From Prosopocoilus inquinatus (taxonomy: Eukaryota > Arthropoda > Insecta > Coleoptera > Lucanidae): a stretch of 64,000 nucleotides of DNA. The notes beneath the pieces are model-generated. The model saw only the letters and a list, made by a program, of their open reading frames with translations. It made no database searches and was not told the DNA's origin. How positions within the stretch are numbered: position 1 is the stretch's first letter; every line of letters begins with the position of its first letter. Positions 26,333 to 38,657 of this stretch are shown in pieces. Location: positions 20,863,806 to 20,927,805 of the forward strand of contig CM069875.1 of NCBI GenBank assembly GCA_036172665.1, written 5' to 3'. A program made the translations under genes and the position numbers.

Positions 26333-27762
26333 TTTTTTCTTCTGCATACTACCTCTGGTTGACGGGTCAGATACTTATTTTGAATCACCCACCCAGTATG
26401 ATCAAATTTGGATTGCCCATAAAATGCTACACATTGTTTGTATACGATAAATTTATGTGCCTAAACTGAACCGTTCTGGAGGTATTTAAAATTAGCTTAA
26501 GGCGCACCCTCAGGTAGCCAGGGGTTTGACCTTATACTGTTCGAAAATTGAAGTAGTTTATTTATTTTTAATTCCAGGAAAAGATTTTTGTACAGACGTC
26601 GTTGATACTAACTTGATCTTACCATAAGCCTTTATTAAATGCATTCTTATCGTTATGGGTTGAATTGTAAAAGCATTTTTAAGTTAGTGGTGCTGTGTCT
26701 GAAAAAATGTATCTGATAGAGAAAAACTGTTTTCATTCTTGGAATCAGCACATCAAATATAGTCAAATTCTGGTCTAACATAGCAAGAACCAAACTAATT
26801 TTTTTGTAGCCTTGTGAAATAGTCTGTAATCTCACATCACTACTAATATTCAATTATTGGCTAGCTACACAAGCTGTTTGTACAGTCTTTTGTCGATGTG
26901 TTTGCGCAGGAGTTTGCCCGAGGGCGAGGCCGATATGTATTGTGCTTATTATTTTTTTTTCATAATATCACTTGTTAGGATTCTGTTTCTCAGTGTTCTT
27001 TTTCATTGAATTTATTTTGTACTTCATACGTACGTCGCACGAACAATTTACAGAACTACAATTAGAAACTTTTTACAGTGTCCTAATACTTTCACGGTTT
27101 TGCAGTACGCTCGCGCGTCCACTAGATTAGGTTTCTCCGAGGCAATTTCACCTTAATTTTGTATTTATTCGCAATTATAAAATAATTGTTCCTACGGGAA
27201 TAAATCTAAAATTAAACTGAGAAAAGTTATAGTTAACTTAGGAGTTAGGGATTCCATGACCACCATATTTTCGGCTCGTATTTGTGCAAGCGCCGAACAA
27301 AGAAAAAAAATTACTTTTACCGTGGTTACAAGTCTTCGTACTTCTCATTCCGAGTATGTCAATTGATAGCGGAATCTTTTAAGTTAAACTTCGTAACTTA
27401 CCATAACTCATTCTGTATTATCTTACTATATTATATACCTTTCTTTCCTTTTTACTTTTTTATTTTCCTATATTTATTTAAATTTTTTAATTTTCTAAAT
27501 CTATTTTACTTTAATATTACATTCACAAAAGTCTGTAATTTATGAGGTCTCTTATTTTCTTTGATCAATATTTTAATACTGATATCCGACATTTAATAAT
27601 CTAACAATCAAACAATTAAAACCTAAAGTAAATTAGTGAAAAAATGTTTTTCTTTTAGGATCAGTTTTACAATCTACGTGTTTACAACTGTTTCCAGAAT
27701 TATCACGATGGGAATAAACGGAAAGTTAAAGTTAAGTTGCGATTAAAGAGCTTGACCTAATG

Positions 27763-27835
27763 CAGCGTTTCCCAAACTGTGGGGCGTGTTCCCCTAGAGG
27801 GGCGCATAAGTCTTCAAAGGGGGGCGCAGCAGAAT
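27763..27835 (+). mobile_element. hAT-type terminus (fragment)
   Basis: CAGCGTTTCCCAAACTGTGG followed by a ggggcg-rich stretch is the usual hAT left end. No matching right end was found downstream. Confidence 0.45.
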
Positions 27836-28667
27836 AAATATAATAAAATTTAAAAAAAATGAACGCAAGTTGCAACTAATATATCATATTATTTTTTGCA
27901 AGAGGTTGCATATACATTAATTATTGTCACACTTTGGCATCGAACTTGGATTTTATTAAAACTAAGAAGATTCGTGTCTTAATTTTGAATGCTAGGAGTA
28001 ATTTTTTAAATATTTAATTTAACAATAATTTATTAATAATAATTTATTATTTTTAAGTTGTTACACTTTTGTTGTAATATTTTAGAAAGCATTTTATTAA
28101 TCAGAATAACGTTTGTTTAACCGACACATATCAAAATCATTCAATACACAATAAGAAATTACTTCCGTTTAAATATTCAAAGTCTACTAAGGTGACGGAA
28201 GTCATTCCATTTTTGTGTTTTTAGCACGGTACAGGTAATCAAACGGCGCATTCGGAAAATGCACACAACTGAAAGAAATACTTTAATGTATGGTAAATAT
28301 TATCTCATGCTGAAGGACTAAACACCGTTTTCTCTCGCTCACTGATATTTTGCCTCCCTGCATTCAGTTATCGCTCTCGCACATTGATCTTAACACCTTC
28401 GAGTACTCTGGTTACATTACCTGTGGTTTCTAGTTTTAGTTAAAGAATATTTATTATTGTTAGTGTCCAATGATATGCGACAGGGCTCGTACAACACTGA
28501 CCATTTTTTGTGCTACCTATTTTCTCGATTTTCTTTAAACTCAACGTATTATTTGTAAAAGGACATCAACCACGATGTAGGAAGTCAGATGTCTCAAACA
28601 ATACAACAAAATGCAATTAAGCTCAAATACCTACATGTTTTATAAATTGAAGTCAGTTTTCGGAGAG

Positions 28668-28822
28668 ATTTACTGAGAGATGAATTAAAATAGAATTCTA
28701 AAATAAGTCAGCAGAAATGAATAAAAGTCAGGAAGCAACTATGATTTTGCTGAAAGATTAATTAAAAAAGAATTCGTAAATAAGTCAGCAGAAATGAATA
28801 AAAGTCAGGAATTAATTATGTT
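28668..28822 (+). repeat. ~75-bp tandem duplication
   Basis: Two copies of agagat(g/t)aattaaaa(t/a)agaattc followed by aaataagtcagcagaaatga and ataaaagtcagga. Confidence 0.8.
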
Positions 28823-29703
28823 ACTTAGTCAATGTTAATGGTAAAATTTATAAAACATCACATTTGTAACAGAAGATGTAAAGCTTTTCCTGAGCATATT
28901 CGAAGTCATGGAGCTAATAATGTAATTTTCAATTTCATTAATGAATAACGATTTTATGTCACTGCTTGTAAAGCCAGGATGCACTTATTAATCGATGCCT
29001 CGTTTAACGTTAATAACCTGTGTTAGCAGTTTCAAAACAGGAAATATTTATTAGTCTGGCTACCTGTTGTAGTAGCTTCAAATCCAGATGGTGAGATTCG
29101 TGTATAATTCTCCACGTCGCTGTCCATCCTTTTCTCACACATCCTTCACTTTTGTTTACCAAATATTTGTAATACTATTATTCGGTTTCATTGTGTGGAG
29201 CGAGCGATTGAAGAGAGCGCATCGACGGAACGAACATTTTTTGTTGACTGCGTCGGTCGTCGGATAGGTAGCAATATACGAGTTTTTGAACTGCTAACCG
29301 TGACCGTCGACAGGATGTCGACGGCCATTAAAAAGAAGTAAATTTCCTGTCTAGATCTGCTAATACATCCACATTATGCATATGCGGCTGTTTATATATT
29401 CCGTGCTTAAAAAAATAACGAATATATACCTATAATAATCATGCAAGGTCGCATTTGTTTCATGCACGATGATGCCCTATAATACCCTAGACCCTGGTTT
29501 TGTGAGATATGTATTTGACATATTTTATGATGATCAAATAATAACTACCGACAATATGAATCATTTTTCCCACTGCACTATAAATTTTTCCGTGATGTGA
29601 ATTTTTGTTTGATAAAATTACTATAAACTTGTGTGATTTGTTTCATGTTGTAGTATGAATAGAAAGTGATTCATACATTTCAGGAATAACGGCATAACAT
29701 TGA

Positions 29704-29866
29704 TAAGGATCCAGTATACTGACGCGGGACTGCGGGAATGCAGAAAAGGACAAGCAGAAAACGCGTTGATGTGCGCTCGTACGTATCCCGCAATGTATTT
29801 ATCGTCCCGCATCATTACCGAAATGCTTCCATTCCCGCAGCCCTACGTCAGTGTGCAGGATCCTTA
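29704..29866. mobile_element. 163-bp MITE
   Basis: TAAGGATCCAGTATACTGAC pairs with gtcagtgtgcaggatcctta, continuing through gggactgcgggaatg/cattcccgcagccc. GC-richer than its flanks; the open frame crossing it is incidental. Confidence 0.82.
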
Positions 29867-30040
29867 AAGCTGCCTTCCCATGGTACGTGTTTTCACGGAT
29901 CGTGCCCTGAATGGTATTGCACTACTCCGGACCGCACCAGAAGTGTTTCCACGATTCTGCCAATACATGCCATTAGTTGTTATTCCAAAATGTCCAACGA
30001 TAGAAACATAAAGTAGGAACCGGTGGATTACACTTTCCTT

Positions 30041-30160
30041 GGGCCCGATTTCTTCAACTACGGATAAATTTATCTGCCCAGGAAACTATTACCTATACAA
30101 TGGTTTTCAAGGATAACATCTGGCAGATAAATTTATGAGGAAATGAAAAAATTGGGCATT
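30041..30160. mobile_element. 120-bp MITE
   Basis: GGGCCCGATTTCTTCAACTA and the complement from 30122, sharing the perfect inner arm ataaatttatctgcc. Confidence 0.7.
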
Positions 30161-30529
30161 AATCGAGTATCAAATCAACCCATTCTTTTATCCTTATCTA
30201 ATGTACATGTTAAAACAATGGCAGAACTAATTTGACATTTTGAGTTACTACATACGTTTGTTCTGACTGACGTAATCGCAAAGATCCAGAGACTTTACTG
30301 TATATAACCATAGACAATATCTGTGCCCAGATTTATTTAAAATATGGAAGTTTTTTTCGTTTTTTGTTTTTTGTTTGATAATATGATTTTGTAGAAATAT
30401 TTTGCTGTTGAATACACATAAAACTGAAGATGTTAAACAATTTTAAACGAATTAAAATATGGATGATTGTTTTTTGATTTTTACTGTGTGCAAATAAATA
30501 AAAACCTCAGTGTGAGTATACGAAATGCT

Positions 30530-30714
30530 ACCTTCTGCGGATATTTCTTGGTGGCTATCGTATCATAGCCGAAAAATTTCGGATGGGCCAATTGTTGGAG
30601 ACTGCTGAAATGTGCGAGAGAGATAGCCAGGTCAACTTCGCCTTCCTCTGAGTATGAAGATACCCACCGATACCGCACTCGATCTTCAACGCAGAGTTTC
30701 GTAATAATAATCAC
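30530..30714 (-). other. Unrecognised coding-like stretch
   Basis: Minus-strand open segment with balanced codons (residues include RVRYRWVSSYSEEGEVDLAI and FFGYDTIATKKYPQK), followed by AAG/GTAGCA, a possible donor. It matches no family I recognise. It could be an exon or a decayed transposase piece. Confidence 0.25.
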
Positions 30715-30719
30715 TGATA

Positions 30720-32646
30720 CTTATTATTTTATTTAAAATTTTAATTCACTGAGCGAAGTAATATGTTTAACGATATCAACTGTTGTTGATTAAATCCGAA
30801 AATTTATGCACCAATTAGGCAAACACGTTAAATATGTTCTTTCTTCACCCATTTACGTAAATAAACTTTTGCTGTAATGTTGCTGCTGGCTATGAAAGTA
30901 TTACTACTTACGGTCTATGGAAAAAAAAGTAAGCGTCATATTTTTATAAGTCTATTAAAAATAATATCGAATGAGAAATTACAATTTGTTTGTACCTCGC
31001 TTTTAATTTGTTCGTCAATTACGAACTGCAGTTTCTTGAATTGCACTAGTTTTTAATTTATAAATACTTAAACTTGCAATTACTTGCAGTGACGTTAATT
31101 TTAATAAATCCAGCAAAACAGGCACATTGTAAACGTTTTGATTGACCAGCTGATCGGAACGGCTGATTTACGTCGCTTGTGCTCAAGATCAAGTGAAGTA
31201 CTGACCCTGGCCTATTTCGGCTTCGGGTGGTAATTGAACAGGCGGCCGCCTTCCGTTTTTAGCTATGCCAGCAGTTCTCAAACGGTTTAGTGAAAATGTG
31301 CCACTGCATTTTTCTCGAAAACTATAAAATTTTTGTTAAGAACATATGAGTTCAATCGTTGCCATTTATGGTGATACATTACAAATTTAAATATTTGCAC
31401 ACAGTAAAAGAACACCCAGTAAAACAAAAGAGAGGTAAAACAGCGACATAATATTTTATGAGGAGACTGCGAAAAAGTGTAACGGTTTGTTATTGCAACG
31501 AAGCGGTGTGATGTTATAAATAGATTGTGTTCACAACTCAACATATTTGCAGGCGCAGCGCGCGTCTGGCGATAGTGAACAATCGGCAAGCTAAAGAAAT
31601 AGTGCATTCACGAGAACGGGACGGTTAACAATAATGTCGCGGTTGTCTATGATGCTCAGACACGATGCGCCGTGACACAGTGTGCTATAGAAGCGCGCCG
31701 TGTTTCTATTTAATTCAAATCAACTAAATTGTTGTTTCTAGATTCAAGAGAAAGCTATTATTTTATTATCTTCTGATATTATATCCGTGTTTTTACCCTG
31801 ACGATATTAGACTGACTGATTAAAAATCACGTATAAGCGGGCGTAACATTTAACGCTTCGGTTTAGAGCCCGTGTTGAATCTTTAGCAGTTTCTGCTTTA
31901 TAAACAGAGGACGGAAATTCGGGGCCGTTTTCTAATCGATCAACGCAGCGATGTATTATGTAAGTATTACTACCATCGATTAGAAAAAAGCCTCAAAATT
32001 ATGTCTTTTGTTTATAAGTTACCCACACGGTCACAAACGGCTACAGCAAATCTGAAAATTTATTAAAAATTCATTGGAAATCGGTTTTCATTGCGAAGGT
32101 TTTCTAAGTTTAAAAAAATTAGGAGGAGCTATTAAGCGGTTTTGTGAGAACCGTGTAACCGTGTAATGCACATAGACGTAGATTACGTTATGAAATAATG
32201 CATTTCCAAGTTATATCGGGTGCTTTTTTTTTCAATTCAGCGTTTAGAGTGCTGTGTTTGTTTTGATCACGGCGGCCTTACTTTTGCACAGAACGACCTT
32301 TTAAATAACTCGCGCTGTAAGTAAGGTAGGTATGTGCAGCCTTATAAGCACAGTCAGTGATCCTGATGGTATATACAGCAATCGTTGATCGCGATATCCC
32401 TCTATATATGTCATGCTAATGAAAACTGAATTAAATTTCAGAAACTACGCTTATAAAATTCACAGTATGTGTTACTCTCATACAATACATATTAGGTCAA
32501 ATACTAGCCGACTCTACCTACTGCTAGTATACGGGGCGTAAAATTATAGCTTTCTGTGACATAGGATTTTACATGCAAAAATAAGGAGCTCAATTATTTT
32601 CTTAATTTTATGGCAAAATAATCGAAATAAAGTTATACGAATTAAA
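30720..32646. other. No gene seen
   Basis: Apart from the possible hAT end at 31269, a short inverted pair ttctaatcgat/atcgattagaa (31932-31985) is the only structure noted. Confidence 0.4.
31269..31312 (+). mobile_element. Possible hAT terminus
   Basis: CAGCAGTTCTCAAACGGTTT followed by gccactgca resembles a hAT left end. No right partner was identified, so tentative. Confidence 0.35.
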
Positions 32647-33041
32647 ATTAGAAGGTGATTCATTCAAATATTATCTTCTAACATCCTGGAGTACTTACTT
32701 TCTTATTTTTTTTTTCGGGTATAATGAATAAACAGAGATATTACGTACAGAATTGGATTGTTCAGTTTTTAAGTAAATTATTTTATTAGTGACTCAATAT
32801 ACAATATATTACCTTTTGTAAATTTTCTCATGTGTCCTGTGATAAAAGTATATAAGTATATACTTATTATTATAAAAAATAAGCTACTGAGCGGAAGATG
32901 TCCCATTTTCACAAAAGACAACCGTGACTACGGAAGGAGATTTTGTCCTTGTTTCTAACATACTTCTACATATTTTTTATTTTTTTTATGCCATTAAGGT
33001 TGTCTGTAGTGTAACAGTATATGAGCAAGCAAACAAGCAAT

Positions 33042-33312
33042 GCATATGAAAAGCATTCCCGCAAAACTTGATAAGTCAAAAATGACGAAATTCGAGTTAG
33101 ACATGGACTCAAGGGTTTATTATTGAGTTGAATCGTCTGGTGAGGTCTGATTCATTCGTTCTTCGTGTAATATATCATAATATATCAGGAATTAATTAAT
33201 CAGGCCTTACCAGACAATGCAACTCAATAATAAAACCTTGATTCCATGTCTAACTCGAAGTTCATCATTTTTGACTTATCAAGTTTTGCGTGAGTGTTCT
33301 TCATATGCTTTT
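33042..33312. mobile_element. Foldback element (inverted repeat), unit 1 copy
   Basis: Arms of ~105 bp: the left begins gcatatgaaaagcattccc and the right ends as its complement (cttcatatgcttt). The loop around 33150-33190 contains an attaattaat palindrome. It has no ORF and is a non-autonomous foldback or MITE. Confidence 0.75.
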
Positions 33313-33745
33313 GTTTCTTCATGAAACAGATATTGACTAAAATGAGCGTCTAGAAGATTGTCGGTATCTGTATACTTATTATACTCGTCTTAACTTAGGA
33401 ATTAAAAATGTTAATGTTTTTGTAATGCTGAAACAAGTGAATTTATGAAGTCCATTCATAATTTTTAAATACCCATTTCAAAGAATTAAACCAGTCAGAT
33501 CAACAGCTGCTAATTTTCACAGAATTAAAAAATGTAAAAGTAATTAAGGGTTTTATGAATTATCTCTTTTAGCTTTAGTAAAATGGTGAAAGTAAAGGGA
33601 AAAGGATGAAACAAGATGCCTCCTCCGTAAAGTGTGGTAGTGTTGCTAACCATTATGCCGAGCAGGCGGACAATTCAAAGGAAGGAAGGCATATCGAGGT
33701 ACGTGTTCCGCAGCTAGCTCCGCTTACTTTATATAACGACCTGTG

Positions 33746-33880
33746 TAGGGATCACAACAAATAGAATTCTATTGTTGTGACGTCACGTTGCCTAGTAACG
33801 GCAGATGCTCATTACAATAAGCAGTCGCTTAGAGACGATGTGACGTCACAAAAATAGAATTCTATTCGTCGTGATCCCTA
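33746..33880. mobile_element. ~131-bp MITE with CRE-like TGACGTCA in each arm, unit 1
   Basis: Arms start TAGGGATCAC and end GTGATCCCTA, flanked by or sharing TA. Each arm contains the palindrome AATAGAATTCTATT and a TGACGTCA octamer (the CREB/ATF consensus). It is non-coding. Confidence 0.8.
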
Positions 33881-34249
33881 TGCTGAACTAACTTATATTT
33901 CATGGGGATATCTTTTTTTTACCTGACTGTACCATTATATAAACCTAATTCAATGGTTGGACGTTGTAAAAGTTCACAATAAAAGTGCAAGACATTTTAT
34001 TGTTTTATTGTTGTTAAAAGAACAAAGGCTGACAGTAAACTGATCGTGACTTTGACGCAATGCAATAATGAAATCTTTATGTTCTATTAGAAATCTCCAA
34101 AGTTTTGAAGTTTTTAAACAACTTAACCCCATGGGGTCATACAAGAACTTTCAGACACTTACTTAGAAGTTCTACCATATGTATTTGTACAAATGTCAAA
34201 TACTTTTTCTGTTTTGGTGCTTTAACATTTTCATAATGTAGTCTATTCG

Positions 34250-34675
34250 AAATTTTATTTTGTTTGTATTTATTCAATTATCAAATTACAAATAATAGTA
34301 ACCTACACCCAAATTATACATATTTGAAGTTACCTTTATTTGTTGGCATAGCAAATTGTAAACATAACTATAAAAGCTTTTTATAAGCTAACAATATATG
34401 TAATTAAGAGCATGACCTCTAAATTAACATTTGCTTCAAATTAAATTAAAATCTTAAGCGTCAACCAAGGTCAACTGCCGTAAACGAAACAAAATTTCCC
34501 TATATTAAATCACTTAATAAAGCATATTTTTAAGTCTTTTTTTATATCTGAGAACCAAAACAAAAAAAAATAGTATAAAATATACGTTTCACAAGACATT
34601 TTGGCACACTAGTCCTCTAGTTTAGTTAAATTTTATTTTGTTTGTATTTATTCAATTATCAAATTATAAATAATA
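34250..34675 (+). repeat. 378-bp tandem repeat copies in duplication unit 1
   Basis: Full copy 34250-34627 and a 48-bp partial copy up to the truncated mariner at 34676. Same arrangement as at 38658-39083. Confidence 0.85.
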
Positions 34676-34846
34676 AAGGGTTTTCCAATAAGGTCGGGTC
34701 GATCTTGGCAGGCTGCGGCGGCAATGTTGTTTTAGCGACGTCTGTCAAATCTGTTGTTTATTATTCTGTCACTGATGCCAAATCACCATGGCAAGTTTCA
34801 CGACTGAGCAACACGTCCAAATGATAAAACTTTATTATCAAAACGA
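34676..34846 (+). pseudogene. Truncated mariner A 5' end
   Basis: Left TIR, 5'UTR and first 20 codons of mariner A (MASFTTEQHVQMIKLYYQNE; Y4 is F here) captured at the end of duplication unit 1. The frame then runs into unit 2 sequence (LEGDSF...) and stops at 34988. It has no catalytic domain and is not a functional gene. The retained left TIR could still be bound by transposase. Confidence 0.9.
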
Positions 34847-35054
34847 ATTAGAAGGTGATTCATTCAAATATTATCTTCTAACATCCTGGAGTACTTACTT
34901 TCTTATTTTTTTTTCGGGTATAATGAATAAACAGAGATATTACGTACAGAATTGGATTGTTCAGTTTTTAAGTAAATTATTTTATTAGTGACTCAATATA
35001 CAATATATTACCTTTTGTAAATTTTCTCATGTGTCCTGTGATAAAAGTATATAA

Positions 35055-37257
35055 TAATAATAATAATAATAATATATCTTTATTTCAGAACATAATCAAA
35101 CATTTATATATATATATCGCCATATACTAACATAAAGTAAATTATTATGTCTGAAACCACTAGGTGCGTTTCATTGTACAGCCACAAGGGCTGAACAATG
35201 CTCTTCCAACGAAACCTAGAAAAGTAAAAAATAAATAAACTGAGCAATTGTCTAAGGTGAACTTAAGGTAACTAAGGTAGAATTACAAAGAAGAATAATT
35301 ATGTAACGATAAGTGAACCATAAATTTAACAGAAGAGAAAAGTGCCTAATTCTAATGTCTCAAAAATTAAATAGAGTGCACACATATAAAATAATAACAT
35401 TTCTGTAACTGCGCATAAATCTGTTACAAAATTAAACAGTTTTAATTTAATTTGATTTTAGTTTTAAGAGGTTAAGCTGAAAATATGTAAAATTGAGTCA
35501 TTGATTGATAAATAAGAGATTGCGGAGCTGTTTTTTAAATGAATTGTAGGGGATATTTTTCAAGTGGGCAGGTAAAGAGTTATAAGCGGAGGAGATCTGA
35601 TACGAGAAAGAACGTTTAAAGAAAGTGGTTTTATGCACAGGTGGAGTAATAGTGCCTTTGAATCTTATATTAATGTTATGTACATCATCTCGAAATTTAA
35701 TTTTTCTGAAAAGGTACAGAGGGACTTGGTCCGTAATGATCTTGTAGTACAAACAATCGCTAAGCAAGGTTCTTCTGTTTAGCATGTTTAGCCATCCAGC
35801 ATCTTTTAATTTATGAGATATACGATCATACTTCCGTATGCCAAATATAAGCCTCAGACATGAGTTCTGTACTCGTTGAATTTTAGTGTTCATTTCTAGC
35901 GTTAAACAAGAGCTATACAATTCAGAACAATAATTGAATTGAGATAATACTAACGTATCGCAAATCATAGCCTTCGTTTTAGGCGATAGAAAATGTCGAT
36001 GAGGATAAATTAATTTCAAGCTGGCGTAGGCTCTCTTCAAACTATTTTTGATAAAACTGTCGAACCTGAAGGAATTATCTATGATTAAACCTAAATTTTT
36101 CGCTTCAGTTTGAAGTGGGATTTCAATACCTCCTATGTTCAGGTTAACAGAATTCCGAAGGGCATTGCACTCCACAGGTTTGCCAAATAATAATAATGCT
36201 GATTTCGAGGCATTAATGGTTAGTGAATGTTTATTGGATATCTCAGATATTATGGTTAAATCATTTTGTATGCTAGCTAATGCGTGCTGATGTTCTTCAA
36301 GGTTAAATGAATAATAAAGCTGAGTGTCATCAGCGTACATATGAAAATTACAAGTTTTAACAAATCTGTGGAAATTTGAGGTATAGATAATGTATAATAG
36401 GGGTCCTAGGATTGAACCTTGTGGTATACCACTTTTTACTACTCTTTGCTCAGAAATGCCAGATGACAGCACAACCCGCTGAGTCCTTTGAGAAAGGTAA
36501 GATTTTAAAAGAAGGACAGCATTTTCACTCAGGCCTATGTAGTGCAAAATAGATAGTAAAGTAGAGTGACTTATCGTATCAAAGGCCTTGCTGTAATCTA
36601 GTAACGCAAGAACAGTAATCTTGCCTTGGTCCCTGGCAGTAATGATATCATCTGTTATATTAAGAAGCGTAGTGGTACAGCTATATCCAGCTCGGAAACC
36701 TGATTGACATGGAGGAAGGATGTTGTTTATTGAAAGATGCTCACACAACTGGCTGTCCATGATTTTTTCTAGTATTTTAGATAAGACCGGCAGAATACTA
36801 ATAGGTCTGAAGTCCTTGAATTCTGTTGGAGTACCGGTTTTTGGAATGGGAATAATTATAGCATTTTTCCAAGAGATAGGTATATGGTTATCCAGAAGAC
36901 ATGAGTTTACAATGTGTGTCAAAAAAGGAATTATATATGGACCACAATATGAAATCATGGAGAGACTTATTCCGTCCGATCCAACACTTTTGCTCTTAAG
37001 GCGGCTTAAGTGTTTTAAAATTTCAATTGAATTGACGGGTTTAAAACTGAATTTAGACGACTCATGAATTAGACAATTGTTATTATAAAAAGCGATTAAA
37101 GGTGAGTTGTCCACATTGAGCGTAGGTAAACTATCAAGAAAAAAATTATTAATACCATTAGGATTTTGTAACCAGTCAGGTATGTTAGTTTTAGTGTTAG
37201 TGGTAACATTTAATGCTTTCAGTTCATTCCACAAAGTTCTTTGATCGTGATTTCTGG
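35055..37257 (-). mobile_element. 5'-truncated LINE (non-LTR retrotransposon) insertion
   Basis: Minus-strand insertion of 2203 bp, delimited exactly by comparison with the empty site in unit 1 (near 32851). It is flanked by a 6-bp duplication ATATAA at 35049-35054 and 37258-37263. The 3' end carries an (ATT)n tail (the aataat run at 35055) and an ATAAAG-like signal. The 5' end is cut off within ORF2, the usual outcome of incomplete target-primed reverse transcription. Confidence 0.93.
35498..37234 (-). CDS. LINE ORF2 reverse transcriptase, 5' truncated
   Basis: 578-residue open frame with all core RT motifs: RPIS at ~143-146, SGFR at 178-181, LDYSKAFD at 212-219, PQGS at 271-274 and catalytic YADD at 300-303. 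A C-terminal extension (IQRVQNSCLRLIFGIRKYD, then a SAYNSLP segment) is typical of Jockey/CR1/L2-group LINEs. The apurinic endonuclease and ORF1 are missing because of 5' truncation. The first codon reported is not a real start; the frame is open to the element edge. No stop codon interrupts the RT, so the insertion is young. The clade assignment is tentative. Confidence 0.92.
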   Translation of the reverse strand: MWNELKALNVTTNTKTNIPDWLQNPNGINNFFLDSLPTLNVDNSPLIAFYNNNCLIHESSKFSFKPVNSIEILKHLSRLKSKSVGSDGISLSMISYCGPYIIPFLTHIVNSCLLDNHIPISWKNAIIIPIPKTGTPTEFKDFRPISILPVLSKILEKIMDSQLCEHLSINNILPPCQSGFRAGYSCTTTLLNITDDIITARDQGKITVLALLDYSKAFDTISHSTLLSILHYIGLSENAVLLLKSYLSQRTQRVVLSSGISEQRVVKSGIPQGSILGPLLYIIYTSNFHRFVKTCNFHMYADDTQLYYSFNLEEHQHALASIQNDLTIISEISNKHSLTINASKSALLLFGKPVECNALRNSVNLNIGGIEIPLQTEAKNLGLIIDNSFRFDSFIKNSLKRAYASLKLIYPHRHFLSPKTKAMICDTLVLSQFNYCSELYSSCLTLEMNTKIQRVQNSCLRLIFGIRKYDRISHKLKDAGWLNMLNRRTLLSDCLYYKIITDQVPLYLFRKIKFRDDVHNINIRFKGTITPPVHKTTFFKRSFSYQISSAYNSLPAHLKNIPYNSFKKQLRNLLFINQ

Positions 37258-37449
37258 ATATAAGTATATACTTATTATTATAAAAAATAAGCTACTGAGC
37301 GGAAGATGTCCCATTTTCACAAAAGACAACCGTGACTACGGAAGGAGATTTTGTCCTTGTTTCTAACATACTTCTACATATTTTTTATTTTTTTTATGCC
37401 ATTAAGGTTGTCTGTAGTGTAACAGTATATGAGCAAGCAAACAAGCAAT

Positions 37450-37718
37450 GCATATGAAAAGCATTCCCGCAAAACTTGATAAGTCAAAAATGACGAAATT
37501 CGAGTTAGACATGGACTCAAGGGTTTATTATTGAGTTGAATCGTCTGGTGAGGTCTGATTCATTCGTTCTTCGTGTAATATATCATAATATATCAGGAAT
37601 TAATTAATCAGGCCTTACCAGACAATGCAACTCAATAATAAAACCTTGATTCCATGTCTAACTCGAAGTTCATCATTTTTGACTTATCAAGTTTTGCGTG
37701 AGTGTTCTTCATATGCTT
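37450..37718. mobile_element. Foldback element (inverted repeat), unit 2 copy
   Basis: Duplicate of the 33042-33312 foldback, carried along by the 2.2-kb tandem duplication. Essentially identical. Confidence 0.75.
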
Positions 37719-38153
37719 TTGTTTCTTCATGAAACAGATATTGACTAAAATGAGCGTCTAGAAGATTGTCGGTATCTGTATACTTATTATACTCGTCTTA
37801 ACTTAGGAATTAAAAATGTTAATGTTTTTGTAATGCTGAAACAAGTGAATTTATGAAGTCCATTCATAATTTTTAAATACCCATTTCAAAGAATTAAACC
37901 AGTCAGATCAACAGCTGCTAATTTTCACAGAATTAAAAAATGTAAAAGTAATTAAGGGTTTTATGAATTATCTCTTTTAGCTTTAGTAAAATGGTGAAAG
38001 TAAAGGGAAAAGGATGAAACAAGATGCCTCCTCCGTAAAGTGTGGTAGTGTTGCTAACCATTATGCCGAGCAGGCGGACAATTCAAAGGAAGGAAGGCAT
38101 ATCGAGGTACGTGTTCCGCAGCTAGCTCCGCTTACTTTATATAACGACCTGTG

Positions 38154-38288
38154 TAGGGATCACAACAAATAGAATTCTATTGTTGTGACGTCACGTTGCC
38201 TAGTAACGGCAGATGCTCATTACAATAAGCAGTCGCTTAGAGACGATGTGACGTCACAAAAATAGAATTCTATTCGTCGTGATCCCTA
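38154..38288. mobile_element. ~131-bp MITE with TGACGTCA arms, unit 2
   Basis: Duplicate of the 33746-33880 MITE within duplication unit 2, same arms and internal palindromes. Confidence 0.8.
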
Positions 38289-38657
38289 TGCTGAACTAAC
38301 TTACATTTCATGGGGATATCTTTTTTTTACCTGACTGTACCATTATATAAACCTAATTCAATGGTTGGACGTTGTAAAAGTTCACAATAAAAGTGCAAGA
38401 CATTTTATTGTTTTATTGTTGTTAAAAGAACAAAGGCTGACAGTAAACTGATCGTGACTTTGACGCAATGCAATAATGAAATCTTTATGTTCTATTAGAA
38501 ATCTCCAAAGTTTTGAAGTTTTTAAACAACTTAACCCCATGGGGTCATACAAGAACTTTCAGACACTTACTTAGAAGTTCTACCATATGTATTTGTACAA
38601 ATGTCAAATACTTTTTCTGTTTTGGTGCTTTAACATTTTCATAATGTAGTCTATTCG

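Larger units (their letters stand above)
26335..29700. other. Mostly featureless AT-rich sequence
   Basis: Contains the hAT end at 27763 and the tandem repeat at 28668. T-rich low complexity at 27420-27540 explains the open frame there. Confidence 0.4.
32647..34846 (+). repeat. 2.2-kb tandem duplication, unit 1
   Basis: First copy of a ~2200-bp direct repeat. It begins at attagaaggtgattc and ends at ttatcaaaacga, 20 codons into the mariner A reading frame. It contains a ~270-bp inverted-repeat element, a short TGACGTCA-bearing MITE, a 378-bp repeat and the first 171 bp of mariner A. Unit 2 follows immediately. Divergence is very low by eye, so the duplication is recent. Confidence 0.92.

Noticed and set aside
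27282..27545. 87-aa membrane-like frame
   Set aside because: The hydrophobic run is due to T-rich low-complexity DNA.
36720..37067. Plus-strand 115-aa frame opposite the LINE RT
   Set aside because: Shadow of the RT on the other strand.
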